Shown here piece by piece: positions 53,763-61,664 of a stretch of DNA of 64,000 nt. The notes beneath the pieces are model-generated. The model was given only the letters and a program-made list of their open reading frames with translations. It was not told the DNA's origin and did not search any database. Source of the DNA: Pseudomonas fluorescens. GTDB taxonomy: Bacteria > Pseudomonadota > Gammaproteobacteria > Pseudomonadales > Pseudomonadaceae. Positions within the stretch are counted from its first letter, which is position 1. Each line of letters starts with the position of its first letter. A program made the position numbers and the translations under genes. Location: the NCBI RefSeq assembly GCF_000802965.1, contig NZ_JSAK01000001.1:124001-188000 (forward strand). Direction: 5' to 3'.

Positions 53763-54807
53763 CTTCAAGATTGGCGAGCGCCTGATCGGTGCCGAAGCGC
53801 CGCCGTTCATCATTGCCGAGATGAGTGGCAACCATAATCAATCCCTTGAAGTAGCGCTGCAGATCGTCGAAGCCGCGGCCAGGGCCGGCGCCCATGCCTT
53901 GAAGTTGCAAACCTACACCGCCGAGACCATGACTCTGGACATGTCCGACGGAGAGTTTTTTATCAAGGACCCCAACAGCCTCTGGGCGGGTTCTTCGTTG
54001 TACGCGTTGTATGAGAAGGCCCATACGCCATGGGAATGGCACGCGCCGATTTTTGCCCGAGCCAAAGAGCTGGGCATGTTGGCGTTTTCGACCCCTTTCG
54101 ATGACACCGCAGTGGATTTCCTCGAAAGCCTTGACGTGCCGGCGTACAAAATTGCCAGTTTCGAAAACACCGACTTGCCGCTGATTCGGCGGGTTGCCGC
54201 GACGGGCAAGCCGCTGATCATCTCCACCGGCATGGCCAGCATCGCCGAGCTCGATGAAACCGTGCGCGCCGCCCGAGAGGCCGGTTGCAAGGACCTGGTA
54301 CTGCTCAAGTGCACCAGCACGTATCCAGCGACGCCGGCCAACAGCAATGTGCGGACGATTCCCCATCTGCGCGATATGTTTGGCTGTGAGGTGGGATTGT
54401 CTGACCACTCCATGGGCGTCGGGGTTTCCGTTGCAGCGGTGGCGCTGGGCGCCACGGTGATTGAAAAACATTTCACCCTGGATCGTGCCGCTGGTGGTGT
54501 AGACGCCAGTTTCTCGCTGGAACCAGCGGAATTGGCCAGCCTGGTAATCGAAACCGAGCGGGCCTGGCAGTCCATGGGGCAGGTGCATTACGGCGTCACC
54601 GAGGCCGAGCGCAAGTCCCTGGTGTACCGCCGTTCGCTGTACGTGACTGAGGACATGGCGGCCGGCGAGCCCTTCACTGCCGCCAATCTGCGGGCCATTC
54701 GACCAGGCCTGGGACTCGCCCCCAAACACACTGAGACCCTTATGGGCCACCGCGCTCGTCAGGCCATCAAGCGTGGAACGCCGCTGGATTGGTCGATGGT
54801 CGAATGA
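53755..54807 (+). CDS. pseI: Pseudaminic acid synthase
   Basis: 350 residues, NeuB/PseI family: FIIAEMSGNHNQSLEVALQIVE, ALKLQTYTAETMTLDMS, GCEVGLSDHSMG, VIEKHFTLDR and a C-terminal SAF (antifreeze-like) domain (SLYVTEDMAAGEPFTAANLRAIRPG). It condenses the PseG product with phosphoenolpyruvate. Overlaps the pseG/H fusion by 8 bases. Last gene of the pse run; 227 bases of non-coding DNA follow. Confidence 0.97.
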   Translation: MTSFKIGERLIGAEAPPFIIAEMSGNHNQSLEVALQIVEAAARAGAHALKLQTYTAETMTLDMSDGEFFIKDPNSLWAGSSLYALYEKAHTPWEWHAPIFARAKELGMLAFSTPFDDTAVDFLESLDVPAYKIASFENTDLPLIRRVAATGKPLIISTGMASIAELDETVRAAREAGCKDLVLLKCTSTYPATPANSNVRTIPHLRDMFGCEVGLSDHSMGVGVSVAAVALGATVIEKHFTLDRAAGGVDASFSLEPAELASLVIETERAWQSMGQVHYGVTEAERKSLVYRRSLYVTEDMAAGEPFTAANLRAIRPGLGLAPKHTETLMGHRARQAIKRGTPLDWSMVE

Positions 54808-55034
54808 CTTGTCGTGGGGCTGATTCGGCAAAATAGCGTGACCTGCGAGTCATAACGCGCATCTTCACTGTATTGTATTAATCGGGAAGGTGGCGCCTGA
54901 GGTCTGTCAGACTCAGTGATGGCCTTTTATTCTTCCCGTTGTCGCCGCCTCGGGGTGACGTTTTCTCTGTTTGTCGGCGCCCCTCGATTCCTTGCGAGCG
55001 GTGGTATTGGGCTGTTTATTATTGGGAAGCCGTA

Positions 55035-55961
55035 ATGATTGGCATAAAAAGCATTGCGAGCTACGTTCCTGTAGCCGGCGTGGACAATTACGCACAAGGT
55101 GCAAAATTCGAAAAGGATGAAGAGTTCATCCTGGGCAAGATCGGCTCGGCCTTCCTGCCACGCAAAGACGCCGAGCAGGAAACCTCCGATCTGTGCGTTG
55201 AAGCGGCCAATGCGCTGTTTGCCAACAACCCTGATCTGAAACGCGAATCCATTGATGCGCTGATCGTTGTCACCCAGAACGGTGACGAAGAAGGTCTGCC
55301 TCACACGGCTGCCATCGTTCAGGACAAACTGGGCCTGCCGACTACCGTGGCGGCATTCGATATTTCACTGGGCTGCTCCGGCTACGTCTATGGCATTTAT
55401 GCGATCAAGGGCTTCATGGAAGCTGCCGGCCTCAAGAACGGTCTGTTGATCACCGCCGACCCGTACTCGAAGATTGTCGACCCGGAAGACCGCAACACCA
55501 CCATGCTGTTCGGTGACGCGGCCACCGCTACCTGGATGGGCGAAGACGCGCCTTGGCAGTTGGGCAAGGCGAAGTTCGGTACTGACGGTTCCGGTGCGCC
55601 GCATTTGAAAGTCACCGATGGCGTGTTCTTCATGAACGGTCGTCAGGTGTTCAACTTTGCCTTGATCAAGGTGCCTGCGCATCTGCACGAACTGCTCGAC
55701 GAGTCAGGACTGAAATCCGACGACATCGATGCGTTCTGCATTCACCAGGGCAGTGCGGCGATCGTCGACGCGGTGGCTCGGCGCTTCGAAGGTGAGCCGG
55801 AAAAGTTCGTCAAGGACATGGTCGAGACCGGCAATACGGTGTCGTCGAGTATTCCGTTGCTGCTGGAAAAACGTATTCTCGATTCCTCCTGGAAGCGAGT
55901 TGCGCTCAGCGGTTTCGGCGTGGGGCTTTCCTGGGGTTCGGCGATTATCTATCGTCCCTGA
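55035..55961 (+). CDS. Ketoacyl-ACP synthase III (FabH-like) of the flagellin glycosylation island
   Basis: 308 residues with the KAS III triad Cys114 (DISLGCSGYVYG), His237 (FCIHQGSAAIV) and Asn267 (ETGNTVSSSIPLLL). Housekeeping FabH starts fatty acid synthesis, but a FabH-like gene (orf3) also follows fgt2 in P. syringae and is tied to flagellin glycan modification. It may build a short acyl group for an amino sugar. Start at 55035, where the family sequence MIGIKSIASYVP begins; an upstream GTG-type start at 54939 is unlikely. A terminator follows. Confidence 0.9.
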   Translation: MIGIKSIASYVPVAGVDNYAQGAKFEKDEEFILGKIGSAFLPRKDAEQETSDLCVEAANALFANNPDLKRESIDALIVVTQNGDEEGLPHTAAIVQDKLGLPTTVAAFDISLGCSGYVYGIYAIKGFMEAAGLKNGLLITADPYSKIVDPEDRNTTMLFGDAATATWMGEDAPWQLGKAKFGTDGSGAPHLKVTDGVFFMNGRQVFNFALIKVPAHLHELLDESGLKSDDIDAFCIHQGSAAIVDAVARRFEGEPEKFVKDMVETGNTVSSSIPLLLEKRILDSSWKRVALSGFGVGLSWGSAIIYRP

Positions 55962-55990
55962 GTGAAAGTTCTTTCATAAAAGGCCGATAC

Positions 55991-56028
55991 AAAAAAAGCG
56001 TTCAAGGGTTAACCTTGAGCGCTTTTTT
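55991..56028 (+). terminator. Rho-independent terminator after the KAS III gene
   Basis: Stem AGCGTTCAAGG / CCTTGAGCGCT with a GTTAA loop, flanked by A and T runs (GCTTTTTT), so it can work in either direction. It lies 30 bases after the stop and 24 before the Maf-like gene, marking an operon end. Confidence 0.9.
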
Positions 56029-56051
56029 GCTTAAAAGGAATGCGAGGCTGC

Positions 56052-57341
56052 ATGAGCGAATGGTTTGAAGACAATGCTCAGGTAATACAGCGGCGCTGGC
56101 CGGCGCTGTATTCGAGATTGTTAATGCAGGATGGAGCCGTTCAGGTCGAGCTGCTTGAAGGTAGAGACTCGACCCTGACCGTGGATGGCATTCAGCTGAC
56201 AAGCCGACATGATCGTCTTCGCGAAGCCCGTGTGCAGGCCGCCAGCCTGCCGCTCGACAAGTCGCAGTTGCACGTCTACGGCACTGGCCTCGGGGACTTG
56301 CCTCGGGTGTTGCTGGAGCGCCCCGGACTTGAGCGGTTGTATGTACACATCCTCAATGGCGCGCTGTTCAAACTGGTGCTGCAACTCCTTGATCATCGGC
56401 AATGGCTTGACCATCCGCGCGTGGAGCTGTTGTTCGCCGGTGATCTGTCAGATATTTGCACGCCATTTTTTGCGTTGCCGGCCGAAATGCTGCTGGCTGA
56501 CGACTTCAATGCGAAAATTCGTGATCGACTGGTCAGCGAAGTGCATTTGAGCTTCAATAACCGAGAATTCGATCCGCAGTCACCGTTCATTCAGCAGCGG
56601 TTGCAGGATTGCCTTGACGTGTTGCTCGCCGACGACGATGTGGCGCAACTGTTTGGCTCTTGTGTTGGTCGGGAGGTCTATGTGATCGGTACCGGGCCGA
56701 CGCTCGAACATCATTTTCAACAGTTGGCAGCGGTACACGGACAGGCCGAGCGGCCACTGTTCATTTGTGTCGATACGGCCTATCGGCCCTTGCGCGAGAA
56801 CGGGATTACGCCGGATCTGGTGGTGAGCATCGACCAGCGCATCAGCTTTCGGCATTTGCCCTTCGAGGAGTCCGACAACATCCCGCTGGTGTACATGCCC
56901 ATGAGCGATCCGCAGGTGTTGAGGGCCTGGAAGGGCAAGCGCTATGGTGGTTATTCCGCCAGTCCGATTTACGCGCAGTTGCGTCAGCAGCACCCAAGGG
57001 CACACTTGCATGTGGGAGGCAGCGTGATCCATCCGGCGGTAGACCTGGCAGTGAAAATGGGTGCTGCGAGCATTACGCTGTTCGGCGCCGACTTTGCCTT
57101 TCCGATGAACAAGACACATGCCGGCTGGAATGACGGCGACCTTGGGCCGGCGGTCAGCCAGGCTCGGCACTGGGTGCTGGACGGGAAGGGTGAGCGCGTC
57201 AGGACGCAGCTGAATTTCCGCGGCTACCTGTGTGTTCTTGAACGTTATATCGCCAGGCACCCGCAAGTGAGTTTCTTCAACAGCAGCCGCGGGGGGGCGA
57301 TGATTGCCGGGACACAGTTCAACACGGAGTTCGAGCAATGA
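56052..57341 (+). CDS. Maf-type motility accessory factor (DUF115), flagellin glycosyltransferase
   Basis: 429 residues. The DUF115/MAF_flag10 core is at ~200-380: REVYVIGTGPTLEHHFQQL, FICVDTAYRPLRENGITPDLVVSIDQRISF, LHVGGSVIHPAVDLAVKMGAASITLFGADFAFP. In Campylobacter, Aeromonas and others, Maf proteins transfer pseudaminic acid onto flagellin; the pse genes 1-8 kb upstream fit this. Start at 56052 (GAGG upstream); ATG 56040 is too close to its own ribosome site. Overlaps the following small gene by 4 bases. Confidence 0.85.
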   Translation: MSEWFEDNAQVIQRRWPALYSRLLMQDGAVQVELLEGRDSTLTVDGIQLTSRHDRLREARVQAASLPLDKSQLHVYGTGLGDLPRVLLERPGLERLYVHILNGALFKLVLQLLDHRQWLDHPRVELLFAGDLSDICTPFFALPAEMLLADDFNAKIRDRLVSEVHLSFNNREFDPQSPFIQQRLQDCLDVLLADDDVAQLFGSCVGREVYVIGTGPTLEHHFQQLAAVHGQAERPLFICVDTAYRPLRENGITPDLVVSIDQRISFRHLPFEESDNIPLVYMPMSDPQVLRAWKGKRYGGYSASPIYAQLRQQHPRAHLHVGGSVIHPAVDLAVKMGAASITLFGADFAFPMNKTHAGWNDGDLGPAVSQARHWVLDGKGERVRTQLNFRGYLCVLERYIARHPQVSFFNSSRGGAMIAGTQFNTEFEQ

Positions 57342-57604
57342 ATGCCGGGTTGAAATGCATCAATGGATGCCGTCAGTGCGCCGGATTGTTCCGGTTGGGG
57401 CGTGATGTCGAGGCTGCATTGACCATGGTCGATGTGTTCGATGAGGCGCAGGCGTTGGTGTTGTCCGCATCTCAGGATGTTCAACAGGCATGGACATGCA
57501 TGTTGACCAAAATGCTGGCCTGCCAGGAGCGCCAGGATTGGTTGGGGCTTGCCGACTTCCTTGAGTATGAGTTGGTTGATCTGCTGGAAAGTGTGCCGGA
57601 CTGA
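57338..57604 (+). CDS. Small protein of unknown function, coupled to the Maf-like gene
   Basis: 88 residues, MNAGLKCINGCRQCAGLFRL at the start, then predicted helices (VDVFDEAQALVLSASQDVQQAW...LGLADFLEYELVDLLESV). Start overlaps the Maf stop (ATGA), so it is translated with it. Four Cys in the first ~20 plus further Cys, but no clear zinc motif. No family recognised; a partner or chaperone of the glycosyltransferase, or a FliS/FliT-like helper, would fit its place between the island and fliC. Confidence 0.7.
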   Translation: MNAGLKCINGCRQCAGLFRLGRDVEAALTMVDVFDEAQALVLSASQDVQQAWTCMLTKMLACQERQDWLGLADFLEYELVDLLESVPD

Positions 57605-57674
57605 GGTTGGCCGGTCGCGCTGGCGCGCGGGTTTGCGTCGCGGATGGTTTTATGACGTCATTTTTCTGCGGTTG

Positions 57675-57697
57675 AGGGGCGCTAAGCCCCTGTTTTC
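57675..57697 (+). terminator. Likely terminator before the fliC promoter
   Basis: Perfect 6-bp GC stem AGGGGC / GCCCCT with GCTAA loop, followed by GTTTTC. It separates the island transcript from fliC. Confidence 0.6.
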
Positions 57698-57739
57698 TCG
57701 GGGGTGGCAGGATGATGGCGATTTTTTTTAAAAAAGCCC

Positions 57740-57766
57740 TCAAGCAACCTGCCAACCCGACGATAA
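57740..57766 (+). promoter_or_regulatory. Sigma-28 (FliA) promoter of fliC
   Basis: TCAAGCAA-N11-GACGATAA against the flagellar consensus TAAAGTTT-N11-GCCGATAA, about 80 bases before the fliC ATG. Spacing is exact. Confidence 0.85.
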
Positions 57767-57846
57767 CTATTACGAAGGTTCTCTAGGCCATACCCGGCGG
57801 TTGCCAGGGCCGGAAGCCGCAGTACCCAACCAACGAGGAATTCGTC

Positions 57847-58707
57847 ATGGCTTTAACAGTAAACACCAACACCACGTCGTTGAACGTTCAGAAAAACCTG
57901 AACCGTGCTACCGACGCTCTGTCGACTTCGATGGCTCGCCTGTCTTCCGGCCTGAAAATTAACAGCGCCAAAGACGACGCTGCTGGCCTGCAAATCGCAA
58001 CTCGCATGACTTCGCAGATCCGTGGTGGTACCCAGGCAATCCAGAACGCCAACGACGGTATCTCCGTTGCCCAGACCGCTGAAGGCGCTCTGCAAGCATC
58101 GACCGACATTCTGCAGCGTATGCGTGAACTGGCTGTTAAAGCACGTAACGGCACCAACGGTACTGCTGACCAGACCGCTACCAACTCCGAATTCGCTCAG
58201 ATGTCTGACGAATTGACCCGTATCGCTGCCTCCACCAACCTGAACGGCAAAAACCTGCTGGATGGTTCGGCTGGTACGGTACAACTGCAAGTCGGTGCCA
58301 ACGTTGGTTCGGCCAACCGCATCGACCTGGTGCTGAGCTCCAAGTTCGACGCTGTCAGCCTGTCGGTAGCCAGCGGTGGTGCTGGTGCTGTTGTTCTGAC
58401 TGGTGCTACCTCCGCCACTCTGTCTGCGAACATCGACAACGCTATCACCGCGATTGACGCTGCTCTGGCATCGATCAACGCCACCCGCGCAAACCTGGGT
58501 GCTTCGCAAAACCGTCTGACCAGCACCATCTCCAACCTGCAGAACATCGTGGAAAACACCACTGCAGCACAAGGTCGTGTACAAGACACCGACTTCGCCG
58601 CAGAAACCGCGAACCTGACCAAGCAGCAAACCCTGCAACAGGCTTCTACCTCTGTTCTGGCTCAAGCCAACCAACTGCCTTCCGCTGTACTGAAACTGCT
58701 TCAGTAA
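57847..58707 (+). CDS. fliC: Flagellin FliC
   Basis: 286 residues, a short flagellin: conserved D0/D1 ends (MALTVNTNTTSLNVQKNLNR at the start; TKQQTLQQASTSVLAQANQL near the end) with only a small central region (~145-200), so the D2/D3 domains are almost absent. Residues 30-51 correspond to the flg22 epitope, reading RLSSGLKINSAKDDAAGLQI from Arg31, with four substitutions against the usual peptide. Several Ser/Thr in the 140-200 region are candidate glycosylation sites. Monocistronic behind a sigma-28 promoter. Confidence 0.97.
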   Translation: MALTVNTNTTSLNVQKNLNRATDALSTSMARLSSGLKINSAKDDAAGLQIATRMTSQIRGGTQAIQNANDGISVAQTAEGALQASTDILQRMRELAVKARNGTNGTADQTATNSEFAQMSDELTRIAASTNLNGKNLLDGSAGTVQLQVGANVGSANRIDLVLSSKFDAVSLSVASGGAGAVVLTGATSATLSANIDNAITAIDAALASINATRANLGASQNRLTSTISNLQNIVENTTAAQGRVQDTDFAAETANLTKQQTLQQASTSVLAQANQLPSAVLKLLQ

Positions 58708-58780
58708 TTTCGGAATGAGTTCAGGCGGGGGGGTGTGCTGGTCACGCTCTCTCGCTTTTTACGTTTAAGAGGTGATGGGC

Positions 58781-59134
58781 ATGGACATGAGCGTAAAGCT
58801 TAACGTGTCTTATCCGGCTCCCCAGCAAGCGAGTACCGTTTCGGAAAAAGCACCAGAAAAGCCTCAAGCCGACAGTGTTACTCCTGTGGCGTATAAAAAC
58901 GAGGATTCGGATGGCGCCAACCTGAAGCATGCGGTGCAGCAGATCGAGAAGTTTGTACAGTCGATCAAGCGCAATCTGGAGTTCTCGATAGACGAACAAT
59001 CCGGAAAGGTCATCGTCAAGGTGATTGCAAGCGAGACGGGCGAAGTCGTGCGACAGATCCCTTCTGCAGAGGCCCTCAAGCTGGCAGAGAGCCTGAATAA
59101 TGCAAGCCACGTGTTGTTCGACGCCAAAGTCTGA
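58781..59134 (+). CDS. flaG: FlaG family flagellar protein
   Basis: 117 residues: a variable N-terminus (VKLNVSYPAPQQASTVSEK), then the FlaG core LKHAVQQIEKFVQSIKRNLEFSIDEQSGKVIVKVI and GEVVRQIPSAEALKLAESL. FlaG influences filament length in several species. Start at 58781 based on AAGAGG 7-10 bases upstream; GTG 58772 and ATG 58787 are alternatives. Lies between fliC and fliD as usual. Confidence 0.9.
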   Translation: MDMSVKLNVSYPAPQQASTVSEKAPEKPQADSVTPVAYKNEDSDGANLKHAVQQIEKFVQSIKRNLEFSIDEQSGKVIVKVIASETGEVVRQIPSAEALKLAESLNNASHVLFDAKV

Positions 59135-59223
59135 TTCCGATAGATGGCATGAATAATGTTTGTACGTTCTTTGAGCGCTGGTAAGGGTCAAAAGACTGGC
59201 AACAACCTGGAGGGAGACGCAAC

Positions 59224-60660
59224 ATGGCAAGTCCAATTTTACCGGGTTCGGGCTTAGGCACTGGCCTGGATATCGGTGCGATCGTTACTGCGCTGGTTAA
59301 CGCCGACAAGTCGGCCAAGCAGACGCAGATCACTAACCTGACCAAAACCAACACGCTGAAGATTTCCGGTGTCGGTTCGTTGAAAAGTGCACTGACGGCC
59401 TTCCAGACGGCGCTGACCAACCTTGGCAGCAAGACCAATACCGCATTCGCGGGTTTTACGGCAACGTCCGGTACTCCATCGATCCTCGGTGCGACTTCCG
59501 ATAACACCGCAGTTGCCGGCACCTACAGCGTTGTTGTGAATAACCTGGCCACCAGTTCGAAAGTAGCCAGTGCTTCTTTTGCCGGCGGTGCAACCAGTGC
59601 CATTCCGAGTGGTACTCTGAAAATCAGTCAGAATGGCACTGATTACAATGTCACGATTCCAGCCAATTCGACCTTGCAGAGCACTCGCGATGCCATCAAC
59701 ACGGTGCAGGCGAGCAATGGTATTTCTGCGAACATCGTGACCGACAGCAACGGTGCGTCGCGTCTGGTTATCAGCTCTACCAAGACCGGTTCGGGTTCCG
59801 ACCTTAAGGTCAGCGGTATTACGGGGCTTGTAATCGATGGTACTCAACCGATGGGCACCAATCCCCCGGCCTCCAGTTCAGGGGCTGTCAATGGGGTTGC
59901 CACGGATGCAAGCCTGACGATCGATGGTCTTGCGGTGACTAGCAAGAGCAATACGGTTACCGGTGCAGTGAGTGGTTTGACCTTGAACCTGGCGTCCGTG
60001 AGCCCAGGTACTCCGCCGGCGGCTGCCACCGTTACCGTTGCGACCAATACCACCGGTTTGCAGACCTCGATTCAGACGTTCGTAGATTCCTACAACACAC
60101 TGATGAAAACCATCAATACCCTGTCCAAGGCAACACAGGACGCCGATGGCAAGCTGACGGTTTCGGCAGCGTTTACCGGCGACTCAATGCCACGTTCGCT
60201 GATTTCCGATATCCGCAGCGTACTGACTGCACCCGGGGCGGGGGGGCCACTGGCCGTGCTGTCGCAACTGGGTGTAATGACAGACCGCAACACCGGCAAC
60301 CTCGCGTTCGACACTACCGCATTCGGCAAGACGATGGCCGCCAATGGCATGAGCGGCCAGGTACAGCAGTTTTTCAATGGTACCGACGCTACCAACGGCC
60401 TGCTGGCGCGTATGGGCAAGGCTATTACGCCTTATGTGCAGACGGGGGGGGTGCTCGATCAGCGCAATACCAGCCTGCAGACCTTGAGCAAGAACCTTAC
60501 GGATCAGCAGGCAGCACTGGACTTGCGTGTTACCAACCTGACGGCCACATTGACCGCCAAATACAACGCCATGGACTTGCTGGTCGGGCAAATGAAGGCC
60601 ACGGGGAATAGCATTACCTCGTTCTTCAACACCTTGAACGCTCAGAAATCCAGCGACTAG
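59224..60660 (+). CDS. fliD: Flagellar filament cap protein FliD
   Basis: 478 residues. N-terminal MASPILPGSGLGTGLDIGAIVTALVNADKS and C-terminal SKNLTDQQAALDLRVTNLTATLTAKYNAMDLLVGQMKATGNSITSFF are the FliD coiled-coil ends. It folds exported flagellin at the filament tip. GGAGGGAG ribosome site. Followed by a strong terminator. Confidence 0.97.
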   Translation: MASPILPGSGLGTGLDIGAIVTALVNADKSAKQTQITNLTKTNTLKISGVGSLKSALTAFQTALTNLGSKTNTAFAGFTATSGTPSILGATSDNTAVAGTYSVVVNNLATSSKVASASFAGGATSAIPSGTLKISQNGTDYNVTIPANSTLQSTRDAINTVQASNGISANIVTDSNGASRLVISSTKTGSGSDLKVSGITGLVIDGTQPMGTNPPASSSGAVNGVATDASLTIDGLAVTSKSNTVTGAVSGLTLNLASVSPGTPPAAATVTVATNTTGLQTSIQTFVDSYNTLMKTINTLSKATQDADGKLTVSAAFTGDSMPRSLISDIRSVLTAPGAGGPLAVLSQLGVMTDRNTGNLAFDTTAFGKTMAANGMSGQVQQFFNGTDATNGLLARMGKAITPYVQTGGVLDQRNTSLQTLSKNLTDQQAALDLRVTNLTATLTAKYNAMDLLVGQMKATGNSITSFFNTLNAQKSSD

Positions 60661-60671
60661 TCATGAGTGAC

Positions 60672-60720
60672 GACAAAAACCCGGCTACGCATTTCGGCGT
60701 GCGCCGGGTTTTTGTCTTTT
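60672..60720 (+). terminator. Rho-independent terminator of fliD
   Basis: 14-bp perfect stem GACAAAAACCCGGC (60672-60685) with its complement (60703-60716), 17-base loop, ending in TTTT. The A-rich left and T-rich right arms make it work in both directions. Confidence 0.9.
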
Positions 60721-60724
60721 GATC

Positions 60725-60751
60725 TAAAGTTTTCTGGCTCGCAGACGATAC
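60725..60751 (+). promoter_or_regulatory. Sigma-28 (FliA) promoter of fliS
   Basis: TAAAGTTT-N11-GACGATAC, a perfect -35 and near-perfect -10 for the flagellar sigma factor, nine bases after the fliD terminator and 38 before the fliS ATG. Confidence 0.9.
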
Positions 60752-60788
60752 ACTGGTCATACGAGTCATTGTGGCAATGAGGTAGAAC

Positions 60789-61184
60789 ATGAATCCAATG
60801 TTAGCCCTTCGGCAGTATCAGAAAGTGGGTGCGCACGCCCAGGCGTCCGAAGCGAGCCCGCATCGTTTGGTGCAAATGTTGATGGAAGGTGGTCTGGACC
60901 GCATCGCCCAGGCCAAAGGCGCCATGGAGCGCAAGGATATTCCTGGCAAGTGCGTGTCGATCGGTAAGGCGATTGGCATCATCGGTGGCCTGCGTGAAGG
61001 CCTGGATCTCGAAAATTGCGCCGATACCCTTGGCGAACTCGACAGTCTCTATATCTACATGATGAAGCGCCTGACCGAGGCGAACATCAGCAGCGATTCG
61101 AAGATTCTCGATGAGGTCGCCGGGTTGCTTCGCACGGTGAAAGAAGGCTGGGACGGCATTGCTGGGCCAGGTCCGCAGTTCTAA
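60789..61184 (+). CDS. fliS: Flagellin export chaperone FliS
   Basis: 131 residues: MLALRQYQKVGAHAQASEASPHRLVQMLMEGGLDRIAQAKGAM, then ISIGKAIGIIGGLREGLDLE-type helix (here CVSIGKAIGIIGGLREGLDL) and YMMKRLTEANISSDSKILDEVAGLLRTVKEGWDGI. FliS binds the C-terminus of flagellin until export. Leads a two-gene unit with the fliT-like gene. Confidence 0.96.
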   Translation: MNPMLALRQYQKVGAHAQASEASPHRLVQMLMEGGLDRIAQAKGAMERKDIPGKCVSIGKAIGIIGGLREGLDLENCADTLGELDSLYIYMMKRLTEANISSDSKILDEVAGLLRTVKEGWDGIAGPGPQF

Positions 61185-61194
61185 GGAGACCACC

Positions 61195-61491
61195 ATGAGT
61201 CTTGTATTGCAGCGAATAGAACGGACCCGTGAAGCGCTGGTTGATGCTTTGGCCGAGCGCAATTGGGAGGCAATCGGTCAATTGGATCTGGATTGCCGTT
61301 CCTGCATGGAAGACGTCTTGAGTGAGCCTTCGCTGGACGAAGGTGCGCTGCGTGGCAATCTTGAGGAGTTGCTGTTTGTGTACAAGCAATTACTTGAGGT
61401 GGCTATGGGGGAGAGGCAAGCGATTGTCGACGAGATGTCGCAGATCAACCAAGCACAAAAGGCGTCAAAGGTTTACCATCTGTTTGGTTAA
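61195..61491 (+). CDS. fliT: FliT-like flagellar chaperone
   Basis: 98 residues, helical: MSLVLQRIERTREALVDALAE-type start, then NWEAIGQLDLDCRSCMEDVLSE and a C-terminal helix (LLEVAMGERQAIVDEMSQINQAQKASKVYHLF). Starts 10 bases after fliS with AAGGAGAC. FliT members bind FliD; the Pseudomonas forms are divergent and often called hypothetical, so the symbol rests partly on position. Confidence 0.75.
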   Translation: MSLVLQRIERTREALVDALAERNWEAIGQLDLDCRSCMEDVLSEPSLDEGALRGNLEELLFVYKQLLEVAMGERQAIVDEMSQINQAQKASKVYHLFG

Positions 61492-61529
61492 TTAATCCCC
61501 GGTTAATCCAAACATAGTGCGCCATAAAT

Positions 61530-61558
61530 TTGACTGTGCACGGTTTTTTGACTTAACT
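61530..61558 (+). promoter_or_regulatory. Weak sigma-70 promoter candidate for fleQ
   Basis: TTGACT (61530-61535), 17-base spacer, TTAACT (61553-61558), 106 bases before fleQ. Good -35, poor -10. A second, weaker pair is nearer the gene. Confidence 0.4.
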
Positions 61559-61664
61559 AGTGGCTGGTTCCAGATTTCAGTCGTCTTCAGGCATAACGTG
61601 CCTGCGAGCGTTTAGCTTGCCCCAGCATTTTGGGCATTGAGTTGACTAGGGAAGTTGCTATTGC

